IMG/VR virus record: IMGVR_UViG_3300042540_000673
Coordinates: 1 to 20,225 of that record
Direction: 5' to 3' (one strand)
Origin: a virus
DNA: 20,225 bases
The translations under genes and the position numbers were made by a program. Below, piece by piece: positions 11,254 to 17,366 of the stretch. The notes under the pieces were generated by a model that was not told where the DNA came from, did no database searches, and saw nothing but the letters and a program-made list of their open reading frames with translations. The stretch's first letter is position 1. Each line of letters begins with the position of its first letter.

Positions 11254-11906
11254 GGCTCGCCACGTTCTGGACGCCGTCGCATGCCGCCATGGCCCGCGAG
11301 TTCGTGCTGGACCGGGTCCGCGGGTTCTCCGAGATCGTGGCGGTCGAGTTCCCGCAGTCGTGCCCCAGCGGCTCGTTCAAGGAGCAGGGCTGGAACGCCT
11401 GCATGGACGACAAGCTGCGGCTGCTGCTCAGCCTGCCGACCGATGGCACGCCCACGCTGTACGTCGATGCCGACTGCCTGCTCCTGCCTGGCGTGGAGCG
11501 GTGGGCCGAGGAGACGATCGCCCGCATGGTGCCCGACGAAGTCGCCTACTCCGACGACGTGATCCAGTGGTGTGCCGGAGTGATGCTTTTCCGTTCGACC
11601 CCGGCGGTTCATGACTGGTGGCGGCTGGTGCTGGACATGAGCCGTCTGCTGGACATGCCCGACCAAGAGACGATTGCCGTTCTGCGGGGAAACGCCAAGC
11701 GTCTGCCGCTCCCGATGTCGGTCCTGCCGGCGGACAAGGTGGCGAACTGGGGCACGCTCGGGAACCGCGAGCCGTGGAAGGGCGAGCCGTTCACTGTCCC
11801 GGCGTCAGCCGTCGTCTGGCATGCGAATTGGACGATCGGCATTGAGTCGAAAATGGCGATGCTTCGCGCGGCGGCAAGCCAGTCCGTGTGCCGAAGTGGG
11901 TGGTAG
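11247..11906 (+). CDS. Nucleotide-diphospho-sugar transferase-like protein
   Basis: The 219-residue product begins LRLATFWTPSHAAMAREFVL and contains the metal-binding DxD in TLYVDADCLLLPGVERW (about residue 73). WCAGVMLFRSTPAVHDWWRLVLD and DMPDQETIAVL follow, with conserved D and Q residues typical of GT77/GT8-like sugar transferases; VVWHANWTIG near the end carries a His of the usual C-terminal site. It is probably the second enzyme of a two-step glycan modification with the preceding gene. The start ATG overlaps that gene. No membrane segment is seen, so it should act in the cytoplasm. Donor and acceptor are unknown. Confidence 0.75.
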   Translation: MLRLATFWTPSHAAMAREFVLDRVRGFSEIVAVEFPQSCPSGSFKEQGWNACMDDKLRLLLSLPTDGTPTLYVDADCLLLPGVERWAEETIARMVPDEVAYSDDVIQWCAGVMLFRSTPAVHDWWRLVLDMSRLLDMPDQETIAVLRGNAKRLPLPMSVLPADKVANWGTLGNREPWKGEPFTVPASAVVWHANWTIGIESKMAMLRAAASQSVCRSGW

Positions 11907-11929
11907 GCTGAAAAAACCGGAGGTCGCTA

Positions 11930-12361
11930 GTGGCTGGCTATCAGCGTGCCAAAGGCGGCGGCCGGATCGAGGTGCAGATCGCGGCCCACTCGGTGGGCAT
12001 CTGCCACTCGGACGGGGCATACAGCCGCGGTCGAATCACGTCACGGAGGACGCATCGCATGGCCAATTACGAAGCCACGCCCGCCGAACTCGCCAAGTAC
12101 GGGGCGAATCTCTCGATCTGGCAGCAGATCGCACTTCTGCAGGCCTGGTCGCCGCTGCTCGCCTACGGCCAGCGGTTTCTCGCCGAGGGCGACCCGTACA
12201 AGCGGTCGCTGATCGTGTCTGAGGGCGGCGAGTGGCTCGCCACGAAGACCAAGAGCCAGATCGACGACCGGATCGTGTCTCGCCTGGCCGACGTGCTGCG
12301 GACGCCACAAGGTGAGGCTCTTGTCCGCGAGCTTGTGAGTCTCGCCGAGGGGGTACGATGA
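11930..12361 (+). CDS. Hypothetical protein, 143 aa (possible internal start at 12059)
   Basis: There are two credible starts in one frame: GTG 11930 with GGAGG a few bases upstream (about 11920-11925), and ATG 12059 with CGGAGGA (12044-12050). The long form adds MAGYQRAKGGGRIEVQIAAH and 23 more residues; its codons have GC-rich third positions like the rest, so I report the long form. The core (ANYEATPAELAKYGANLSIW onward) is helical and soluble with acidic patches and no known motif. The stop overlaps the next ATG by ATGA. It may be a virion-associated or lysis-region protein; I cannot assign a family. Both forms could be produced. Confidence 0.55.
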   Translation: MAGYQRAKGGGRIEVQIAAHSVGICHSDGAYSRGRITSRRTHRMANYEATPAELAKYGANLSIWQQIALLQAWSPLLAYGQRFLAEGDPYKRSLIVSEGGEWLATKTKSQIDDRIVSRLADVLRTPQGEALVRELVSLAEGVR

Positions 12362-12948
12362 CCAATGATCTGCTTCGCGCCGGGGCCGTTGTGGCGGCGG
12401 TTGCTCTCGTCGCTGGCCCACATCTCCACAAAGCCGCCCCGTGGCTCGCTGAAGCCTGGAAGCGTGGCAAGCCCTACGCCGGCACGGCCGGCAGGGCAGT
12501 CGCCGCAGGGCTGATCCTGTGGGCCGCTTGGGGCAATCTACCCTCGCTCCCGAGCCTGCCGACGCGCCCGGTCACGGTGGACCTGCCCAGCGAGTCCATG
12601 CGTCAGACGGTCCAGCCGGTCGCCGACGCTCTGCGGTCGCTCCCGGCGTCCGACCGGGCACTGTGGCGTGAAGTGTGGAGCAAGGCTGGCATCGTCGTGG
12701 CTGCTGAGGCGACAGCGATTCAGCCGGCGTTCCGCGACACCCGCGAACTGCGGGCTTTCACCGCCGTTGCTCTCGACATCGCATGGCGGCGGATCGGTGG
12801 TCACGCTCCCGGCAGCCACGAATCGCTCAGGGGGGCCGTGGAGGCCTCGTACAAGGCCGTGCTGGGGTCTGACGACGTGCCGGTCACTGCCGACACTCGC
12901 GGCCGCTACGTCGAACTGGCGAAGGCTCTGGCATGGGCGGGGGGCTGA
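12358..12948 (+). CDS. Putative membrane-anchored protein, 196 aa
   Basis: ATG 12358 overlaps the previous stop. Two hydrophobic segments lie near the N-terminus (LLRAGAVVAAVALVAG, about residues 5-20, and GRAVAAGLILWAAWGNL, about 45-61), separated by a basic stretch. A Pro-rich hinge (LPSLPSLPTRPVTVDLP) leads to a soluble helical domain of about 120 residues with no recognised motif. The first segment could be a signal anchor. The position between the glycosyltransferases and a cysteine protease suggests a phage membrane or entry protein. The N-terminal hydrophobic pair recalls holin topology, but the large soluble tail is unusual for a holin. Confidence 0.6.
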   Translation: MTNDLLRAGAVVAAVALVAGPHLHKAAPWLAEAWKRGKPYAGTAGRAVAAGLILWAAWGNLPSLPSLPTRPVTVDLPSESMRQTVQPVADALRSLPASDRALWREVWSKAGIVVAAEATAIQPAFRDTRELRAFTAVALDIAWRRIGGHAPGSHESLRGAVEASYKAVLGSDDVPVTADTRGRYVELAKALAWAGG

Positions 12949-12951
12949 CGC

Positions 12952-13875
12952 ATGGCCGACCGTGGCATGGGGTATGTCCCCGATCCCGAAGGTGCCGAGT
13001 CGTTCGTCGCCACGTTGCGGCACCCGACGCTGGCACAAGCCGGCCCTGACCTGCGGGCGGCCGGCGAAGACGTGATGCTCTACCCGGCGCTCTTGGCGTG
13101 CTCGCCGGGCTGGCGGCGCGGTTCGCAGGGCAACGTTGGCAGTTGTGTCGGCTGGGGCGCGTCGCTCGCCGTGGACGTGCTCGCCGCGACGGATATTCAC
13201 TGGCGGAAAGAGCCTGAGACGTGGAAGGGCCGCGTGATCGAAAGCAGTTTGTACGGCTTTTCGCGCGTGGAAAGCAGGGGCCAGCGGTCGAACACTGGCG
13301 GCGACGGTTCCACCGGGTTTCATGCCGCCAAGAGCGTCCGCGACTACGGCTGCCTGCACTACGGCGTTGACTACGCCGGCACGATCATCCGCGAGGAAGG
13401 CAAGCAGGCCCGCGACCGCGACTGGGGCCGGAATGGCGTGCCCGACGTGCTCGAGCCGTTCGCCAAGGAGCGGCGGTGCTCGGAGACGACGCTGGCCACG
13501 AACTTCAACGAGGCCGCCGCAGCGATCAGCAATGGCTACCCGGTCGTTGTGTGCAGCGGGCAGGGCTTCAGCATGTCCCGCGACGCCGACGGGTTCTGCA
13601 AGGCCGGTGGTGTCTGGTGGCACTGCATGGCCTTCATCGGCGCCCGTTTCGGCAGGCGTCCCGGCCTGCTCTGTGCCAATTCGTGGGGCGACAGCAACAC
13701 CACGGGCAAGCACTACCCCGAGGACATGCCCGAGGTCGTCAGGAACTGCTCGTTCTGGGTCGATGCTGAGGTCGTGGACCGCATGCTGTCTGGCCGTGAC
13801 TCCTACGTCTACGCGGGCTACAGCGGCTTCCAGCCGACCGCCCTGCCCGACAACTGGCTGCGAGGAATCCTGTGA
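12952..13875 (+). CDS. Papain-like (C1-type) cysteine peptidase
   Basis: The 307-residue product shows the papain catalytic layout. QGNVGSCVGWGAS (about residue 60 on) matches the Q...GSC[WV]..A motif with the oxyanion Gln and nucleophile Cys. GGVWWHCMAFIGA (about residue 222) supplies the active-site His, and LLCANSWGDSN supplies the NSWG Asn. All three catalytic positions are intact. There is no signal peptide. In tailed phages, C1-like peptidases are uncommon; a role in virion maturation, host envelope or protein degradation, or in lysis is possible. It lies three bases after the previous gene and is followed directly by a lipoprotein gene. The enzymatic call is good, the biological target unknown. 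Confidence 0.85.
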   Translation: MADRGMGYVPDPEGAESFVATLRHPTLAQAGPDLRAAGEDVMLYPALLACSPGWRRGSQGNVGSCVGWGASLAVDVLAATDIHWRKEPETWKGRVIESSLYGFSRVESRGQRSNTGGDGSTGFHAAKSVRDYGCLHYGVDYAGTIIREEGKQARDRDWGRNGVPDVLEPFAKERRCSETTLATNFNEAAAAISNGYPVVVCSGQGFSMSRDADGFCKAGGVWWHCMAFIGARFGRRPGLLCANSWGDSNTTGKHYPEDMPEVVRNCSFWVDAEVVDRMLSGRDSYVYAGYSGFQPTALPDNWLRGIL

Positions 13876-14159
13876 TGCGTTACCTGCTCGCCCTCATCGT
13901 CGTTGCCGCCGGGTGCGTTGCCACGCTGCCATCGGACCACGGTGTCTCCGCTGACCTGGCCGCCGAGACGGCACGCATGGTCGTGCAGATGCGGCATGAG
14001 CCGGCCCCGACGCCCGCCCCGCCGAAGCCCGTCGTGCCAGCCGGCAAGTGCCCCAAGTGCCTCGGCACAGGACGCATGAGCACGGACGGCCGCATCGTCA
14101 TCACCTGCCCGGAGTGCAAAGGCACCGGAAAGGCATGCTCTGACGGGAGGTGCCAGTGA
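13875..14159 (+). CDS. Lipoprotein with DnaJ-type CxxCxGxG zinc motif
   Basis: ATG 13875 (GTG 13872 is directly before it) follows GAGGA. The N-terminus MRYLLALIVVAAGC is a lipoprotein signal peptide with lipobox VAAGC. A Pro-rich spacer (PAPTPAPPKPVVPAG) leads to KCPKCLGTGRMSTDGRIVITCPECKGTGKAC, two CxxCxGxG repeats that would bind one zinc ion, half of a DnaJ zinc-finger domain. The mature protein is about 80 residues. Small DnaJ-zinc proteins of this type are common next to phage structural or lysis genes; an inner or outer leaflet anchor is implied. Its partner may be the preceding cysteine peptidase. The stop overlaps the next start by GTGA. Confidence 0.75.
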   Translation: MRYLLALIVVAAGCVATLPSDHGVSADLAAETARMVVQMRHEPAPTPAPPKPVVPAGKCPKCLGTGRMSTDGRIVITCPECKGTGKACSDGRCQ

Positions 14160-14488
14160 CCCGCGACGACCTGACTGCCTACGTCTACGGCCGGTTGCCC
14201 CTGCGGCTGCGTATTGCGGGCCGTGATACCGTCGCCCGCGTCGTTGACGACGCCGTGCGTCGCTGGCCCGCTCCGGTCCTGCGGCAGTGCGACGCTGGCG
14301 AAGCCGAGGTCGTCGGCTCATTCCTTGCCAAGTCGCTCAAGAGGCGGCGGCAGCAGTACGGCATGGGCATCATCCTGACGCTCGTCCTGTCGGCGTTGAT
14401 CAGCGAGATCGTGAAGATCCTCATCCGCTGGTGGCTCGACAGCCGCGAGAACCGGGCAGCGATGCAGGCAATGCAGGAGACACCATGA
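14156..14488 (+). CDS. Putative membrane protein, 110 aa
   Basis: I chose GTG 14156 over GTG 14150 because GGGAGG (14145-14150) is spaced for 14156 and the prior stop overlaps it. The N-terminal 65 residues are soluble (TRDDLTAYVYGRLPLRLRIA and on). A basic KRRRQQYG precedes one membrane helix (MGIILTLVLSALISEIVKIL, residues about 70-90), and a charged tail follows (RWWLDSRENRAAMQAMQ). The positive-inside rule would leave the N-terminus in the cytoplasm. It overlaps the next ORF by ATGA. Together with that ORF it may form a holin or spanin-like pair; the family is not recognised. Confidence 0.6.
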   Translation: MTRDDLTAYVYGRLPLRLRIAGRDTVARVVDDAVRRWPAPVLRQCDAGEAEVVGSFLAKSLKRRRQQYGMGIILTLVLSALISEIVKILIRWWLDSRENRAAMQAMQETP

Positions 14489-14742
14489 CCGACGCGACCA
14501 AGGAAACGCTCTTCAGCATCATCGAACGGTGGGGATTTCCCACGTTGGTCGCCCTGGCTGCCGGTTGGGTGCTCAGGAACGACGTGCTACTACCCCTGGT
14601 GGAGGAGCATCGGTCGTTCGTCCGGCAACTCAGCGAGACGCAGCGAGAGATCAGCGAGACCATCAGCGAGCAGACGAAGTTGCTCTACGCACTTCAGCCG
14701 CGGCTGGTGAACGACAACAAGCCCGCCCCGACGAGGAACTGA
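14485..14742 (+). CDS. Holin-like membrane protein with coiled coil
   Basis: This 85-residue protein has a helix segment (TDATKETLFSIIERW), a membrane segment (GFPTLVALAAGWVLRND, residues about 17-33), and then a heptad-rich coiled coil (EEHRSFVRQLSETQREISET onward). The layout of one N-terminal membrane helix plus a charged coiled coil is that of BhlA/YvrJ-type holins. It lies just before a probable appendage gene and after another membrane protein, a usual place for lysis genes. No endolysin with a recognised lysozyme or amidase fold is seen next to it; the cysteine peptidase upstream is the only hydrolase nearby. ATGA overlap couples it to its neighbour. Confidence 0.6.
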   Translation: MTDATKETLFSIIERWGFPTLVALAAGWVLRNDVLLPLVEEHRSFVRQLSETQREISETISEQTKLLYALQPRLVNDNKPAPTRN

Positions 14743-14746
14743 CGCA

Positions 14747-15601
14747 ATGGGCATGAGCGGTAAGTTGCTGCGGCCGAAGGCGAGCGGTAGCCACCCCGAG
14801 GCGTTGGCGTGGCGGTCTGCCGTCATCGCCAATGGTGGCACCGTGTCGGCGTCAACCATGGCGGCCGTTACGACGTTCTGCCGCAGCATCGACGCAGCAG
14901 GGCTGCGGGATCGGTTCTACCGTTTGTCGTTGATGGCCGGCACTGGCCTGGAGGCTGCCCTCGTCCCGCTCTACCGAGGCCCGAGCCGCACCGGAACGCA
15001 GTACGGAAACACCACCGACACCAACTCGAACTTCGTCCTTGCCGACTACACGGAGACGGGGTCAAGTGGCGGACTCACAGGCAACGGCTCGACGAAGCAC
15101 CTGGCGACCGGGCTGGTGCCTTTCAACGCCGGCATGACGGAGCAGAACTACCACAACAGCGGGTATTTCAATGCCACGCTCAACACTAACGGCGAGTTCA
15201 TTTCGGCCGCCGGCACTCGCACTTCGGCGTTTTTTCCGGCGTTTTCTACGTTTGGCATGTACGCGCGTTTTGGTGGAGCGATTAATTCGGGTCTAGAGAA
15301 CGCCACGCTGGCGGCCAGGAACGGCCACCTCATCGGGTCGCGGTCTGGCGGCGCTGGCGTCGGCTACCGGAACGGCGTGAACCTTGCCAGCGGCAACAGT
15401 ACCGCCAACAGCCTGGCATTTGCGACGGACCAGCCTCCGGGGTTGTTTGTGTTCGCCCGGAACACCTCCGGCTCCCCTTCGACCTACTTCACCGGCCGGG
15501 CGTGCATGTACTCGGTTGGCATACAGTTCACGGACGCGCAGGCACTGGCGTTTTACAACGCCGTGCAGGCGTTCCAAGCGTCGCTTGGTAGGCAGATATG
15601 A
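14747..15601 (+). CDS. Probable tail appendage/receptor-binding protein (lectin-like)
   Basis: The 284-residue product is rich in Gly, Asn, Ser and Thr in the middle and has the look of a beta-sandwich. An N-terminal segment (SGSHPEALAWRSAVIANGGT, then FCRSIDAAGLRDRFYRLSL) precedes LVPLYRGPSRTGTQYGN and TNSNFVLADYTETGSSGGLT, then lectin-like repeats (NSGYFNATLNTNGEFISAAG, RNGHLIGSRSGGAGVGYRNG). I recall phage proteins with a similar 'RFYRLSL...LVPLY.G...GTQYGN' start and a LamG/concanavalin-like body. It probably recognises a host glycan or forms part of a baseplate. A stretch near 15215-15300 is markedly less GC-rich. No catalytic residues are apparent. Confidence 0.6.
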   Translation: MGMSGKLLRPKASGSHPEALAWRSAVIANGGTVSASTMAAVTTFCRSIDAAGLRDRFYRLSLMAGTGLEAALVPLYRGPSRTGTQYGNTTDTNSNFVLADYTETGSSGGLTGNGSTKHLATGLVPFNAGMTEQNYHNSGYFNATLNTNGEFISAAGTRTSAFFPAFSTFGMYARFGGAINSGLENATLAARNGHLIGSRSGGAGVGYRNGVNLASGNSTANSLAFATDQPPGLFVFARNTSGSPSTYFTGRACMYSVGIQFTDAQALAFYNAVQAFQASLGRQI

Positions 15602-16008
15602 CCCTTGCCCAACTTCTCACGGCAGGCATCGACACCCAGCGCCAGTACGCACTGACGTTCGGCGGCCCGCTTGCGGCCGTGCTACGCCAGCGATGGGAGC
15701 AGTTTGGTACGACGAATCTTGTGCCAACGCCCGTAATCCTGACAGACGGCCGCTACATGCTGTCCGCTGACATCCTGAGCGAGGTGAGCGAGCAAGTGGA
15801 CTCCAAGCGTCTTCTGGCCCGCATGTGGAGGAACAGCGATCGAGCGGTCATCGCCGCTGGTGTCACTGTCGTCCCGTGGGCTGAAGCGGTGGCCCTGCTG
15901 CCGCAAACCCCTGAACCGTTGCCGGAACCGTCGGATTTCCACGTCGTGCCTGGTTGGCCGGTCCGTGTGCGGCGAGCAACCTCCGGCGGAGTCGCTGGCG
16001 AAGGGTAG
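15598..16008 (+). CDS. Hypothetical protein, 136 aa
   Basis: ATG 15598 overlaps the previous stop (ATGA). The protein starts TLAQLLTAGIDTQRQYALTF and is mostly helical to about residue 90 (DILSEVSEQVDSKRLLARMW), then turns Pro-rich (LLPQTPEPLPEPS), ending with a short basic tail. No signal peptide, membrane segment or motif is seen. Coupling to the appendage gene suggests a chaperone or an associated tail component, but nothing in the sequence proves it. The stop is followed by 57 non-coding bases. Confidence 0.55.
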   Translation: MTLAQLLTAGIDTQRQYALTFGGPLAAVLRQRWEQFGTTNLVPTPVILTDGRYMLSADILSEVSEQVDSKRLLARMWRNSDRAVIAAGVTVVPWAEAVALLPQTPEPLPEPSDFHVVPGWPVRVRRATSGGVAGEG

Positions 16009-16065
16009 GCTGAAGCGAAAGGCCACGCATCGGGCCATACCCGTGCCTCACAAGGAACCATAGCC

Positions 16066-16422
16066 ATGTCGGAAGTTCGCATCCGCCGCAAGTCGAAGAC
16101 GTTCGCGTTCACGCTCTCGACCGCCACCTCGGTCGCCAACACGCTGCCAATGCTTGACATGGCCGGCGGGCACATCGAGGTCGGCACCATGCTGACCGCA
16201 GCCACCCAGATCAACATCTGGGCCAGCGATAGCACTAGCGGCCCGTTCTTCCAGCTGTACGACAAGGACGGGGCCGTGGTGAAGGTGACCCTCGCCGCGT
16301 CCACTACCGAAGGCCGTGCCTATGCCCTGCCCGACGAGGTGTTTGCCACGCAGTACATCAAGCTGCTGTCGGCCACCACGAACAGCACGGGCACCATCGG
16401 GACCGCCGTGTTCAAGGGCTGA
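16066..16422 (+). CDS. Small beta-rich phage protein, 118 aa
   Basis: ATG 16066 follows AAGGAA. The protein begins MSEVRIRRKSKTFAFTLSTA and is rich in Thr, Ala and Ser with alternating beta-type segments (HIEVGTMLTAATQINIWASD, FFQLYDKDGAVVKVTLAAST). It resembles small decoration or structural proteins in composition, but I do not recognise a family. It has no signal or membrane segment. It is followed after one base by the HNH gene. A structural role is inferred from the location next to the packaging genes. Confidence 0.6.
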   Translation: MSEVRIRRKSKTFAFTLSTATSVANTLPMLDMAGGHIEVGTMLTAATQINIWASDSTSGPFFQLYDKDGAVVKVTLAASTTEGRAYALPDEVFATQYIKLLSATTNSTGTIGTAVFKG

Positions 16423-16423
16423 C

Positions 16424-16762
16424 GTGCCAGACCGCATACCGACGTTCAAGCCGCCGTGGGTCAACAAGAAGCCCAAGCCAAGGGCTCCCGACATCGGCAG
16501 GCCGAACGCTTACCAGCGTGGCTACTGCTCGCAAGGGTGGAAGGCAGCACGGCGTGAGGTGCTGCTGAGGGATGGCTACCAGTGCCAGGTGTGCGGCTGC
16601 CTGGTGCATGGCAAGCGGGCGCATGTGGACCACATCGTGCCGAAGCGTCAGGGTGGAACGGATGAGGTGGCCAACCTCCGGGTGCTGTGCGTTTCGTGCC
16701 ACGCCAAGCATGAGGGGTGGCGCTCTGTTGCAAAACGCAACAGCCAGAATGGCAGTCGATGA
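16424..16762 (+). CDS. HNH endonuclease adjacent to terminase
   Basis: GTG 16424 begins PDRIPTFKPPWVNKKPKPRA; longer openings in the frame run through the previous gene. The 112-residue product has the HNH fold: REVLLRDGYQCQVCGCLVHG (first zinc pair CxxC), RAHVDHIVPKRQGGTDEVANLRVLC (catalytic DH and Asn) and VSCHAKHEG (second zinc pair, CxxC with the preceding LC). HK97-like phages need an HNH protein next to TerS for cos cleavage and packaging, so it probably works with the terminase. An intergenic region with a possible promoter separates it from terS. The call is strong. Confidence 0.88.
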   Translation: MPDRIPTFKPPWVNKKPKPRAPDIGRPNAYQRGYCSQGWKAARREVLLRDGYQCQVCGCLVHGKRAHVDHIVPKRQGGTDEVANLRVLCVSCHAKHEGWRSVAKRNSQNGSR

Positions 16763-16792
16763 TTGTGAAAACTTTTGGCCGTTTGTTATAGA
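16763..16792 (+). promoter_or_regulatory. Possible sigma-70-like promoter before terS
   Basis: TTGTGA (16763-16768) and TATAGA (16787-16792) are separated by 18 bases, a fair match to -35 and -10 boxes. They lie just after the HNH stop in the only longer gap of the late region. The match is imperfect and may be chance. Confidence 0.35.
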
Positions 16793-16842
16793 CCGCGTAC
16801 GGGGAAGCGTGCGTACGCGGCATCGAAATCGCCGGGGTTTTT
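16793..16842 (+). terminator. Hairpins and T-run upstream of terS (possible terminator or attenuator)
   Basis: CCGCGTAC (16793-16800) pairs perfectly with GTACGCGG (16813-16820). A second small stem (CGGCAT with ATCGCCG, one bulge, loop CGAA) ends just before GGGGTTTTT (T-run 16838-16842). A third small stem, GCCC/GGGC, lies near 16867-16879. The arrangement could end transcription of the upstream operon or attenuate terS expression. It might also mark a cos-type site; this cannot be settled here. Confidence 0.4.
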
Positions 16843-16898
16843 CTCACATTTAGCGGCACGGGACTTGCCCTTAGCGGGCCGATTAGCAGGAGCGAGTC

Positions 16899-17366
16899 AT
16901 GGCAAAAGCAGGTCGGCGACCCAAGCCTTCGGGCCTACGGATACTCGAAGGAACTGCAAAGAAGCGTGCAGGCCGCGAGCCAAGCATGCCGCCGGGTGTT
17001 CCGCCGATGCCCGAGCGTCTCGCGGTGGACGAGGTGGCTGTGGCGAAGTGGAACGAGCTCGCCGGCATCCTGACTCGGATGGGCGTGCTGACGACCGGCG
17101 ACGGCGAAGCCCTCGCGACGCTGTGCGAAGTCCACTCGGCTGAGCAGTCGTGCCTGCTCCAGTTCCGTGCTGGCGGTGCGGTCATGCACACGGACCTGGG
17201 CGGCGTGAAGCCCAACCCGGCGGGGCCGATGTACCGCTCGTTGGTTGCCATGAAGGCTAGTCTGTTGTCAGAGTTCGGGCTGACCCCCTCGTCGAGAACG
17301 AAGCTTGCCACGCAAGTCGAAGTCAAAAAGGACGAGCTCGAAGAGTTCTTCGCCGCCCACGGCTAA
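16899..17366 (+). CDS. terS: Terminase small subunit, P27 family
   Basis: ATG 16899 follows AGGAG (16888-16892). The 155-residue product has the P27/Terminase_4 N-terminus (AKAGRRPKPSGLRILEGTAK, then AGREPSMPPGVPPMPERL), DEVAVAKWNELAGILTRMGV and TTGDGEALATLCEVHSAEQ for the helical core, and GGVKPNPAGPMYRSLVAMKA before LSEFGLTPSSRTKL. This is the standard family layout and length. TerS recognises the packaging site on phage DNA and feeds it to TerL. Its 3' end overlaps the terL frame by 62 bases. Confidence 0.9.
   Translation: MAKAGRRPKPSGLRILEGTAKKRAGREPSMPPGVPPMPERLAVDEVAVAKWNELAGILTRMGVLTTGDGEALATLCEVHSAEQSCLLQFRAGGAVMHTDLGGVKPNPAGPMYRSLVAMKASLLSEFGLTPSSRTKLATQVEVKKDELEEFFAAHG

Noticed and set aside
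12538-13713. 391-aa minus-strand opening opposite the cysteine protease
   Set aside because: It is a shadow of two + strand genes. The + strand frame has an intact catalytic layout.
11902-16014. Shared 11-mer GGTAGGCTGAA at two gene ends (11902 and 16004)
   Set aside because: Eleven-base matches occur many times by chance in a 20-kb window; no longer similarity surrounds them.
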